DNA of 64,000 bases from Chlamydiia bacterium (GTDB lineage Bacteria > Chlamydiota > Chlamydiia > Chlamydiales > GCA-2402025), in contig JAJACS010000001.1 of assembly GCA_022601395.1 (NCBI GenBank), forward strand, positions 136,299 through 200,298. The letters are read 5' to 3'. Under the pieces are notes generated by a model that saw only the letters and a program-made list of their open reading frames with translations, did not search any database and was not told the DNA's origin. Of this stretch, positions 8,197 through 15,867 are shown piece after piece (positions within the stretch are counted from its first letter, which is position 1; the number at the start of each line of letters is the position of its first letter). The position numbers and the translations under genes are program-made.

Positions 8197-9273
8197 TTAG
8201 TTTAAATCGGCTAGCACTTCTGCAAGAGGTATTCCAGCACTTCTTAGTCTCTCTATTCTTGCTTTGCATGCACTAGCAGAGTGTGTCTTTATGCTTTTTG
8301 CAGCTTCGGCTATATTTTTACTAGCAAGGTACTCTGTGATAAGCAGCTTCAGATCGCTGCTTGACCATTTAGTGTATACTGTTTTTGAATGATCTTTTCC
8401 TTTTGCTGTGTGTTGATTTTTAGCTGGCATAAAGGTTGTCAATCCTAGTGTATTAGCATAAGACCGGCAGCTAAGTGGAGATCTAGGATTGCTTCTTGCG
8501 TATGCTAATTGAATGCTTTTTGCAACCTCTACCCATGAGATAGCGACCTTTTCTGTATGAGTTCTATTCACAGCTGTAGTTAGGACGCTTATTTCAACAT
8601 CTTCCCATTTTTGGCGCTTCGGTTTCTCGGCATCTTCAACCTTTTTACTAGTTTCTATAGCTTGAGGTAATTCTGAGCTTGTGAAGGGTGGCTTTAGCAC
8701 AGTAACTGTTTTTTTCTTGCTAGGTTGTTTAGCTGGCTTTTTACAGAGGGTGTATTGATTGCTTTGTGGTTTAAATGTTGTCAGTTTTAGAGCTCGAGCA
8801 CGATGTCTGCAAGCAAGTTTAGTTCTAGGTTTATCTCTATGGCATAGGTTTTTAAGGGTGTTGACAACACTTTTCCATGAAATACTATCTTCGTTTTTAT
8901 GAGTAGTATTTACAGCAGCTCTAAGAATTTCATCCTCAGCTTTTGTCCAAGAACATTCTTTTTGTTTTGAAGTACTAACGGCGCTAAATGCAGCAAGCTC
9001 TGTTTTATTTGCTGTTACTTCGAGTGGAGTGGCAAGATCAAACATATTGTCACTTGAAGCTGTTGCAGCTGGAGCCGCAGCCTCTGTTTTGTAATTTTCT
9101 GGTAACCCGTATAAAGAATCGTGTGGAAAAAGCCCGCTTGAAGGAGGATCTGGAAAATAGAACAAATCGGTGCCCTCAAAAGGGAATCGCTCTTCTAGAG
9201 GGTTAAGTAGAGGATTAGGCGAACCCAATGCAACTGTGGTTGTGGGGAGGTGGTTAGCTGAAACAGTACGCAT
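8197..9273 (-). CDS. Protein with three Myb/SANT-like repeats
   Basis: 358-residue protein. A low-complexity Ala/Thr/Pro N-terminus (1-105) is followed by three Myb/SANT-like repeats: about 108-178 (CSWTKAEDEILRAAV, ISWKSVV, ACRHRARALKLTTF), about 215-285 (KWEDVEISVLTTAV, ISWVEVAKSI, SCRSYANTLGLTTF) and about 303-350 (TKWSSSDLKLLITEY, NIAEAAKSI, ACKARIERL). Each has the W-(21-26 residues)-W pattern with an SCR/ACR helix 3. I use ATG 9273, preceded by AGGAA, because the paralogue's ATG aligns there; TTG-like starts farther out read through the untranslated region. Likely DNA binding, by fold resemblance only. The gene and its upstream region were duplicated with the sdhC start (see 9273-9559). 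Confidence 0.65.
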   Translation of the reverse strand: MRTVSANHLPTTTVALGSPNPLLNPLEERFPFEGTDLFYFPDPPSSGLFPHDSLYGLPENYKTEAAAPAATASSDNMFDLATPLEVTANKTELAAFSAVSTSKQKECSWTKAEDEILRAAVNTTHKNEDSISWKSVVNTLKNLCHRDKPRTKLACRHRARALKLTTFKPQSNQYTLCKKPAKQPSKKKTVTVLKPPFTSSELPQAIETSKKVEDAEKPKRQKWEDVEISVLTTAVNRTHTEKVAISWVEVAKSIQLAYARSNPRSPLSCRSYANTLGLTTFMPAKNQHTAKGKDHSKTVYTKWSSSDLKLLITEYLASKNIAEAAKSIKTHSASACKARIERLRSAGIPLAEVLADLN

Positions 9274-9559
9274 GTACAAGATTCCTGTTGTTTTGAAGAT
9301 TTTTTTGTTAAATAAAAAAGGTATTCTATCCAAAAAACAACGATATTATCAATCTCATAGTGAGATTAAGTTGGTTTAAAAGCCTCGAGGGCTATTAAAT
9401 TAATTTAATTATTCTTTTAGCGGGGTGTTAATGCTTTCATATAGATTGAAAATCACAGTTCTTTTTCCGATTTAAGACATGTATGTGTATTAACTTTTGT
9501 CGGTATCTCTCTTATAGGATTTAGTTTATGACATCGAAAACAACAATAGCTCCTGCTGC
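9273..9559 (+). repeat. Direct repeat copy A: Myb-like gene leader plus sdhC promoter and first codons
   Basis: This stretch is nearly identical to 10554-10889. Shared blocks include the paralogue start codon, GGTATTCTATCC, AGCGGGGTGTTAATGC, TTAACTTTTGTCGGTATC and the start of sdhC with its ribosome site. Copy A lacks about 50 nt present in copy B (around 10742-10795). Similarity stops at 9559, inside the sdhC coding start. Confidence 0.9.
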
Positions 9560-9611
9560 TTTCAAAGTATGTTTCAATAAGAAGTATTATCTTGGCGTTT
9601 TGCCTGTTTAG
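9528..9611 (+). pseudogene. Duplicated 5' fragment of sdhC
   Basis: ATG at 9528 with the same leader (AGGATTTAGTTT) as the real sdhC. It is followed by codons for MTSKTTIAPAA, matching SdhC MTTKTATAPAA, then similarity ends and the frame reads unrelated sequence to a TAG at 9611. The 27-codon frame keeps the sdhC translation start and probably the sdhC promoter, so it may be transcribed and translated as a decoy peptide, but it cannot make a membrane anchor. It records the endpoint of a segmental duplication. Confidence 0.85.
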
Positions 9612-9648
9612 TGTGTGCGGTTTTTGAATGTCCTTTTCTATTCTTTGT

Positions 9649-10554
9649 CTATTGATTTTGATTTGGCATATAGGTTGTTAGATTGTTTCTTTGAGCATAA
9701 ACCCTGCAAGCTTCTGAACTTCTAGGAATATTTCTTTTGCAGGCTGTTTGAACATCTGCTGCAACTTTGTCCCATGAGATGGCTATTTCCAACTCGTGAG
9801 TTCTTTTCACAGCTTTATGTACAACCTTTTTTTCAGCTTCTACCCATTGACTGTAATTCCGACCGGGTTTTTTACAGCTTTTTGGACGAAATCTTTTCAG
9901 TTTTAGAAGTCGAGCACGATCTCTGCAAGCATTTGCAGATCTAGGAGGGTCTCTGAGGGGGAGATGTGTATTATTTTTAAGGGCTTCGGCCACACTTATC
10001 CATACGAGCTTCGCTGAGTCTTCACAAGTACTACTTAAAGCAACTCTAAGGCCTGCATCCTCAGCTCGTGTCCAAAAATATCCTATTTGTTTTGAAGTAC
10101 TTGAAGGCCTCAATACATCAGGCTTTGTTTTATCTGCTGTTACCTCGAGTTGAGTGGTATGATTAGGCACATTATCACTTGAAGCTGTTGCAGCTGGAAC
10201 TGCAGCTTCTTTTGTGCTGTGTGCTTCAAAGGAGAGTAAAGAGTCGAAAGTATGTTTTACAGCATCTCTAAAACTTTCCGCCTCAGCTTCTGTAAAAAAA
10301 CATTCTTCTTGTATTGAAGGGTTTAAGGCTCTCAATGCAACATCCTCTGTTTGATCTGCTGTTACCTCGAATTGAGTGGTATGATTAGACACATTATCAA
10401 TAGAAGTTGTTGCAGTGTGATCTTCTAAAAGGTTTAAATAAGCATCGTATTGTGAAGGTTCGTTTGGCTTACAAGGAGGTTGGTAAAATAAAGGATTTTC
10501 TGAATCCGATGGAACTGTGGTTGCTTTGAGGCAGTTAAGTGAAACAGTATGCAT
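9649..10554 (-). CDS. Myb/SANT-like paralogue, truncated by a stop codon
   Basis: 301-residue paralogue of the 8197-9273 product (ATG 10554; the TTG at 10560 is less likely). It keeps the low-complexity N-terminus with duplicated TTQFEVTADQT / TTQLEVTADKT and partial CFFTEAEAESFRDAV segments, then two full repeats (YFWTRAEDAGLRVAL..ACRDRARLLKL and YSQWVEAEKKVVHKAV..ACRVYAQRNNLTTY). It ends at NQ where the paralogue continues. The paralogous frame continues after the TAG as TKNRKGHSKTAHTK at about 9607-9648, so a nonsense mutation and the duplication junction removed the third repeat. It may still be functional or may be decaying. Confidence 0.6.
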   Translation of the reverse strand: MHTVSLNCLKATTVPSDSENPLFYQPPCKPNEPSQYDAYLNLLEDHTATTSIDNVSNHTTQFEVTADQTEDVALRALNPSIQEECFFTEAEAESFRDAVKHTFDSLLSFEAHSTKEAAVPAATASSDNVPNHTTQLEVTADKTKPDVLRPSSTSKQIGYFWTRAEDAGLRVALSSTCEDSAKLVWISVAEALKNNTHLPLRDPPRSANACRDRARLLKLKRFRPKSCKKPGRNYSQWVEAEKKVVHKAVKRTHELEIAISWDKVAADVQTACKRNIPRSSEACRVYAQRNNLTTYMPNQNQ

Positions 10555-10889
10555 GTACAAGATTCCTGTTGTTTTGAAGATTTTTTTGTTAAATAAAAAG
10601 GTATTCTATCCAAAAAACAACGATATTATCAATCTCATAGTAAGATTAAGTTGGTTTGAAAGCCTCGAGGGCAATTAAATTAATTTAATTATTCTTTTAG
10701 CGGGGTGTTAATGCTTTCATATAGATTGAAAATCACAGTTTTTTTTTCTTAGCTAGAAGTTCTCTACTATCAAATAAAAAGTTCTTTTTTCTTTTTCCGA
10801 TTTAAGGCATGTATGTGTATTAACTTTTGTCGGTATCTCTCTCGTAGGATTTAGTTTATGACAACGAAAACAGCAACAGCTCCTGCTGC
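10554..10889 (+). repeat. Direct repeat copy B: Myb-like gene leader plus functional sdhC promoter region
   Basis: Partner of 9273-9559. It holds the whole 303-nt gap between the minus-strand Myb-like gene and sdhC, so it must carry both divergent promoters. The about 50 nt at 10742-10795 (including AGCTAGAAGTTCTCTACT) are unique to this copy. The sdhC ribosome site GTAGGA lies about 8 nt before ATG 10858. Confidence 0.88.
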
Positions 10890-11883
10890 ATATATATGGA
10901 GACGTGTACACTCAATCTTTGGCCTTCTTATTGTGTTCTTTCTCATAGAGCATATCATTACAAACTCTCAATCAGCATTGCTTTTTGGAGAGAATGGAGA
11001 AGGGTACATCCGCGCGGTAAACTTTATTAAAAACTTGCCGTACCTGCCTTTTATTGAAGTGTTTATCATAGGTATACCCATCCTTGTGCACATGGTTCTT
11101 GGCATTATGTATATGACAAAAGCCAAAGTGAACGCTTCCCTAACAGACAAAGCAAAACCGTCTCTTGGAAAGTTTGCAAGAAACCAAGCTTTTATGTGGC
11201 AGAGGATTTCAGGTGCTGTTCTTGTTGTCGGGATTCTTTTGCACGTTGGTTACATGCGTTTTTATAAATACCCAACTCAAGCAAGGGTGCAAGACAAAGA
11301 GTACTACTTCACAAGGCTTAATGTAGACAATGGGCTCTACACTGTAGCAGCAAGGCTTGGTGTAAAGCTTTACGATAGTGAAAGGGTAGAAGAGCAAAAG
11401 CAAAGCCTTCTTGATTTTGAAAGAAGAGGCCTCGCTCTTGAGAAAGAAGCGGACGCGATTTATGACAAATCAAGCGGGCTTAAAAGTATTGAGCCTGTAG
11501 CTTTTTCAAGCGGTAAACAAAAACTTCTTGATGAAGCACAGATCTACAGAGAGAAAAAAGCATTTGTTAAAGCTCTTACAAAGCGGTCTATAAAGAAAAA
11601 TCAGGTGATTGCAGAGGCAGATAACTTTGGAACCTCTACGCTCTTTATGGTCAGAGACTCATTCAAATCCCCCATAAAGGGTGTTCTCTATACGATATTT
11701 GTTCTCGCGGCAGCCTTCCACGCCTTTAATGGTCTTTGGACCTTTTGTATTACATGGGGCTTTGTGATACGCATGCGTTCTCAGAAAACCCTTGTAAATA
11801 TCTGTACAGCTGCAATGGTACTTATTGTTTTCCTTGGCCTAGCGAGCGTTTGGGGAACTTACTGGCTCAATCTTCCAAGATAA
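10858..11883 (+). CDS. sdhC: Succinate dehydrogenase cytochrome b558 subunit SdhC, with a hydrophilic insert
   Basis: Membrane anchor of complex II, 341 residues. Hydrophobic segments are at about 18-36, 58-82, 115-135, 278-300 and 313-335. Candidate haem-ligand histidines H18 (RRVHSIFG) and H32 (LIEHII) precede others in LVHMVLG, LLHVGYM and AFHAFNGLW, which fits the di-haem b558 type. Between the third and fourth helices is a charged, non-membrane stretch (about 140-265) absent from small b558 anchors such as Bacillus SdhC (about 202 residues). It is the first gene of sdhCAB, with sdhA 14 nt downstream. Its promoter and first codons are duplicated upstream. Confidence 0.93.
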   Translation: MTTKTATAPAAYIWRRVHSIFGLLIVFFLIEHIITNSQSALLFGENGEGYIRAVNFIKNLPYLPFIEVFIIGIPILVHMVLGIMYMTKAKVNASLTDKAKPSLGKFARNQAFMWQRISGAVLVVGILLHVGYMRFYKYPTQARVQDKEYYFTRLNVDNGLYTVAARLGVKLYDSERVEEQKQSLLDFERRGLALEKEADAIYDKSSGLKSIEPVAFSSGKQKLLDEAQIYREKKAFVKALTKRSIKKNQVIAEADNFGTSTLFMVRDSFKSPIKGVLYTIFVLAAAFHAFNGLWTFCITWGFVIRMRSQKTLVNICTAAMVLIVFLGLASVWGTYWLNLPR

Positions 11884-11897
11884 AAGGACAAAGCATC

Positions 11898-13790
11898 ATG
11901 ACAAAACCGAAAAAAGAAGTGATTGTTGTAGGGGGAGGCCTCGCAGGGCTTGCATGCACTATGAAACTTGCAGAGCAAGGATGCCATGTAAAACTCATTT
12001 CGATCACTAAAGTAAAACGTTCTCATTCAGTTTGTGCACAAGGCGGGATTAATGCTGCTGTAAACATCAAAGGAGAAAACGACTCTGTTTACGTACATGC
12101 TTATGACACCATTAAAGGAGGAGACTTCTTAGCGGATCAACCTCCTATTTTAGAAATGTGTATGTGCGCTCCAAGAATCATCGAAATGATGGACCGTCTT
12201 GGTTGTACTTTTAATAGAACTCCAGAAGGGAACATTGACTTTAGAAGGTTCGGTGGAACGTTCTATAATAGAACAGCTTTTTGCGGAGCTTCTACAGGTC
12301 AGCAGCTTCTTTACTCGCTAGATGAGCAAGTAAGGCGCTACGAGGTAGAAGGTCTTGTTGAAAAGTATGAAAACCATGAGTTCATGCGTCTTGTAATGGA
12401 TGAAGAAGGCATTGCAAGAGGGATTATTCTTCAAGATATTATGACACTGCAGCTTTCTATCATGAAAGCAGACGCTGTTGTGATTGCAACAGGTGGAAAT
12501 GGTCTGATCTTTAGGAAGTCAACGAACTCTACGTTTTGCTCAGGCGCTGCAAACGGCAGGCTCTATATGCAAGGCATGAAGTATGCAAATGGAGAGTTTA
12601 TTCAGATCCACCCAAGTGCAATCCCTGGGAATGACAAATTAAGACTCATGTCGGAATCGATAAGAGGAGAAGGCGGAAGAGTTTGGGTATATGGAGACTC
12701 GTCTAAAAAGATTACAACACCTGATGGAAGAGAAATCCCGTGCGGTAAAACAGGAGAGCCTTGGTATTTCCTGGAAGAGATGTATCCAGCGATCGGTAAT
12801 CTTGTGCCAAGAGACATCGGAGCGCGAGAGATCCTTCGCGTATCTGAACTCGGTCTTGGTGTAGATGGTAAAATGCAGGTGTACTTAGATGTGACTCATC
12901 TTCCTGATGAAGTGCAGCACAAATTGGAATCTGTTCTCGATATCTATCAAAAATTCACAGGAGATGATCCACGTAAAGTTCCTATGAGAATTTTCCCAGC
13001 GGTGCACTATACAATGGGCGGCGCTTGGGTAGATTGGCCTGCGACAGGAGATGCAGATCGTTTAGATCGCTATCGTCATATGACAAACATAAAGGGCTGT
13101 TTCAACATTGGAGAGTCCGATTACCAGTATCATGGGGCGAATAGACTTGGAGCTAACTCTCTTCTTTCTTGTATCTATAGTGGGCTCGTTGCAGGAGAAG
13201 AGCTACCTCGCTATCTTTTTGATTTAGAAAAAAGTTATGTGGATCTTCAAGAAGGGATCTTTGATGAAGCTCTATCTCTTGAAGAAGCCTTTAAAAAAGA
13301 GCTTTTCTCAAGGAAAGGTACAGAGAATGTGCACAAGCTTCATGAAGAACTTTCAGATAAACTGGTGCAACATGTAACGGTAAAAAGAAGTAACGATAAG
13401 CTGCAGGAGACGCTTGATTTTATCAAAGACATTAAGAAGAGATATGAAAATATTTCTCTTGATGACTCCTCTGAAATAGTGAACCAAACTTACATCTTTG
13501 CAAACCAGTTTAAATACATGCTTGAGCTTGCGATAGTCATTGCAAAAGGAGCTTTGCTTCGCAATGAGTTTAGAGGCTCACACTATAAGCCAGAATTCCC
13601 AGAGCGGGACGATGAAAACTGGATGAAAAAAACCATAGCAACTTTTAATCCTCAGTCTGATGAACCAGATATTACATATGAAGAAGTTGACAACCGCCAT
13701 TTAAAACCGATAAAAAGAGATTATACAAAGGCTAAGAAATTTATTCCTAAACTGGAAAATATTCCAGAGAATATAAAACTCCCAATTTAA
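11898..13790 (+). CDS. sdhA: Succinate dehydrogenase flavoprotein subunit SdhA
   Basis: 630-residue flavoprotein that oxidises succinate to fumarate in the TCA cycle. The dinucleotide-binding motif VVGGGLAGLA (10-19), H43 in RSHSVCAQGGI (covalent FAD site by family position), the substrate-loop motif FIQIHPSAIPG and YTMGGAWVD are all present. ATG at 11898 follows AAAAGGA; an in-frame start at 11736 lies inside sdhC and encodes no family sequence, so it is rejected. Length and C-terminus are normal for the Bacillus/Chlamydia-type SdhA. Confidence 0.96.
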   Translation: MTKPKKEVIVVGGGLAGLACTMKLAEQGCHVKLISITKVKRSHSVCAQGGINAAVNIKGENDSVYVHAYDTIKGGDFLADQPPILEMCMCAPRIIEMMDRLGCTFNRTPEGNIDFRRFGGTFYNRTAFCGASTGQQLLYSLDEQVRRYEVEGLVEKYENHEFMRLVMDEEGIARGIILQDIMTLQLSIMKADAVVIATGGNGLIFRKSTNSTFCSGAANGRLYMQGMKYANGEFIQIHPSAIPGNDKLRLMSESIRGEGGRVWVYGDSSKKITTPDGREIPCGKTGEPWYFLEEMYPAIGNLVPRDIGAREILRVSELGLGVDGKMQVYLDVTHLPDEVQHKLESVLDIYQKFTGDDPRKVPMRIFPAVHYTMGGAWVDWPATGDADRLDRYRHMTNIKGCFNIGESDYQYHGANRLGANSLLSCIYSGLVAGEELPRYLFDLEKSYVDLQEGIFDEALSLEEAFKKELFSRKGTENVHKLHEELSDKLVQHVTVKRSNDKLQETLDFIKDIKKRYENISLDDSSEIVNQTYIFANQFKYMLELAIVIAKGALLRNEFRGSHYKPEFPERDDENWMKKTIATFNPQSDEPDITYEEVDNRHLKPIKRDYTKAKKFIPKLENIPENIKLPI

Positions 13791-13797
13791 GAGCGTT

Positions 13798-14568
13798 ATG
13801 AGCAATAAATACACACTTAAAATCTATAGAGGCACTCTAAAAAAACAGTATTGGGAGTCTTTCGAGTTTGAAAATAAGGGAGGGGATAATGTTATTTCTG
13901 CTCTTATGGAAATACAGAAAAATCCTGTGAACGCAAAAGGTGAAAAAGTAACACCTGTTGCATGGGAGCAAGGATGCCTAGAAGAGGTATGCGGCTCATG
14001 CTCTATGCTCATCAATGGAAAGCCGCGCCAGGCATGTACGGCGATCATCGATCCTATTATCAAACAAACAGGCTCTACAACGATAACACTTGCGCCTTTT
14101 TCAAAATTTCCTCTTTTAAGAGATCTTGTTGTTGATAGATCAAAACTCTTTGAAGATTTAAAAAGAGTACAAGCTTGGATTGAGCATGATGGCTCTTTCA
14201 TCAAAGGGTTTGGTCCGAAAATTTCACAAGATAAGCAAGAGCAGATGTATGTTCTTTCTACATGCATGAGTTGCTCTTGCTGCCAAGAAGCTTGCCCGCA
14301 GGTAAATAGCGAATCAAAGTTTGTGGGACCGGCGCCCATATCACAGGCAAGACTTTTCAACTCTCACCCTACCGGAAAGATGCGAGCACCAAAACGTCTT
14401 CGCGAGCTCATGAAAGAAGGTGGGATTTCTGAATGCGGCAATGCACAAAATTGTGTGCAAGTATGCCCAAAAAAAATCCCTCTAACAGAATCCATTGCCA
14501 CAATGGGAAGGGACGTTTCTTCACAAGCTGCAAAAGACTTTTTTTCTAGTCCTGATAGAGACGATTAG
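13798..14568 (+). CDS. sdhB: Succinate dehydrogenase iron-sulfur subunit SdhB
   Basis: 256 residues. The plant-ferredoxin-like [2Fe-2S] ligands are C60, C65, C68 and C80 (GCLEEVCGSCSM ... RQAC). The C-terminal half has STCMSCSCCQEACPQ and CVQVCPKKIP for the [4Fe-4S] and [3Fe-4S] centres. It passes electrons from SdhA to the quinone site at SdhC. It starts 7 nt after sdhA and ends the sdhCAB operon. The last part of this gene (from about 14418) and its downstream leader were copied twice into the following region. Confidence 0.96.
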   Translation: MSNKYTLKIYRGTLKKQYWESFEFENKGGDNVISALMEIQKNPVNAKGEKVTPVAWEQGCLEEVCGSCSMLINGKPRQACTAIIDPIIKQTGSTTITLAPFSKFPLLRDLVVDRSKLFEDLKRVQAWIEHDGSFIKGFGPKISQDKQEQMYVLSTCMSCSCCQEACPQVNSESKFVGPAPISQARLFNSHPTGKMRAPKRLRELMKEGGISECGNAQNCVQVCPKKIPLTESIATMGRDVSSQAAKDFFSSPDRDD

Positions 14569-14627
14569 ATCTTGATCTAATTTCTAAATGGCGTATATCT
14601 TCTACGGGAAATATTTCAGGAGCAAGT

Positions 14628-15659
14628 GTGACTAGCATTAGTTTTACTATTGGACATTCCTATGGCAGCAAGGAACATGCAGCCCTGCAAGAAGGTATGC
14701 GGGCTGTGAATATGCGTGTCGGATCTAAAGCTCATGCATCTTCAGAAGGTCCAGCGGTTGGTGCAGCCCTAGACGTTCTCTTGGATTTAGATTGGAGTGG
14801 TACTCCCAATGAGAAGTTGAATGCCTTTGCAAACTCAATAATAGGAGATTTACATAGCACTTCTGTAGACGACTTACCAAACTTGCAAGTAGCAGCGACA
14901 CCTTTAAACAAATCTGCACCTTCTGTACAAAAAACTGCAGAAGCTGTAGTGGGATCTTTAGTACCTGTTCTTCAACCCCCCAGCAAGAAAGCAAATGAAC
15001 GAATATCAATTGGGTATTCCTATGGCAGTAAGGGTCATGCAGCCCAGCTAGAAGGTGTGCAGGCTCTGAGTAAGAGTTTGAAACCTAAACCTTGGAAACT
15101 TTCAGAAGGTCCAGCGGTTACTGTAGACATGGACCTCGAATTGGATAGAGTCTGGAAGGCTCTTACCAAAGCGCAGCGAAGTGACTATATAAGCTCAGTA
15201 ATAGAAGATTCATGTAGTACTCCTGATAAAGTTGCAAAAGTAGCCAAAAATAAAATCCCAAGAGATAGCAAGTTCTCAAAGTCTGAACAGGAGTATGTAA
15301 GCCGGTTTTTGACAGAAATTTTTGGTAAAAAAACTGAAGTTATGAAAGTTATGGGGCGTACAATAAGAGACCTTAAAGAGGTTAAGTGGGCTAACTTAGC
15401 GAAAGTACATCCAAAGGAATTTCCAAAAAGAACTGGAAGAGAATTAAGAGATCTGTGGGAGAGAAGGCTTAACCCTAATTTGAAATTTGGACCTTTTACA
15501 GAAGCCGAAAAAAATAAACTAAGAGCTATGGCAATGGACCCTAATTATAAGCCAAGCATAGGTACTGCTAAATACAGCGCTATTGGAAGAGAGTTGAACA
15601 GACCAGGTAGTAAGGTTCGTTATCAAATGATTCGTCTAGGTCTCATAGAGAAGGTTTAA
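14628..15659 (+). CDS. Tandem Myb (R2R3)-like repeat protein, first downstream copy
   Basis: 343 residues. The C-terminus (about 217-342) resembles two adjoining Myb repeats: KFSKSEQEYVSRFL, VKWANLAKVHPKEFP, RELRDLWERRLNPNLK, then FGPFTEAEKNKLRAMA, KYSAIGRELNRPGSKVRYQM. The helix-3 to linker segment LRDLWERRLNPNLK closely resembles the c-Myb R2-R3 junction (CRERWHNHLNPEV). The N-terminal half contains the same about 65-residue module twice (ISFTIGHSYGSKEHAALQEG at 4-23 and ISIGYSYGSKGHAAQLEG at about 126-143), so it arose by internal duplication. GTG at 14628 with AGGAG upstream aligns with ATG in the two paralogues. It lies 59 nt after sdhB and may be co-transcribed with sdhCAB. Function unknown; DNA binding inferred. 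Confidence 0.65.
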   Translation: MTSISFTIGHSYGSKEHAALQEGMRAVNMRVGSKAHASSEGPAVGAALDVLLDLDWSGTPNEKLNAFANSIIGDLHSTSVDDLPNLQVAATPLNKSAPSVQKTAEAVVGSLVPVLQPPSKKANERISIGYSYGSKGHAAQLEGVQALSKSLKPKPWKLSEGPAVTVDMDLELDRVWKALTKAQRSDYISSVIEDSCSTPDKVAKVAKNKIPRDSKFSKSEQEYVSRFLTEIFGKKTEVMKVMGRTIRDLKEVKWANLAKVHPKEFPKRTGRELRDLWERRLNPNLKFGPFTEAEKNKLRAMAMDPNYKPSIGTAKYSAIGRELNRPGSKVRYQMIRLGLIEKV

Positions 15660-15680
15660 TAAGCCAGTTTTTATGAATTT

Positions 15681-15808
15681 AAGGTGGGATTTCTGAATGC
15701 GGCAATGCCCAAAAAAAATCCCTCTAACAGAATCCATGCCACAATGGGAAGGGACGTTTCTTCACAAACTGCAAAAGACTTTTTTCTAGTCCTGATAGAG
15801 ACGATTGA
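15681..15808 (+). pseudogene. Duplicated 3' fragment of sdhB (copy 1)
   Basis: Nearly identical to the end of sdhB: GGTGGGATTTCTGAATGCGG, then CCCTCTAACAGAATCCAT, GGGAAGGGACGTTTCTTCAC and TCCTGATAGAGACGATT. A 22-nt deletion between two ATGC repeats, a one-base loss and a TAG-to-TGA change show it is dead. Similarity runs on through the sdhB downstream leader into the ribosome site of the next Myb-like gene, so fragment plus gene were copied as one unit. Confidence 0.9.
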
Positions 15809-15867
15809 TCTTGATCTAATCTCTAAATATCGTATAATTTTTCCTTGAAAAAACTTCGGGAGGAAGT

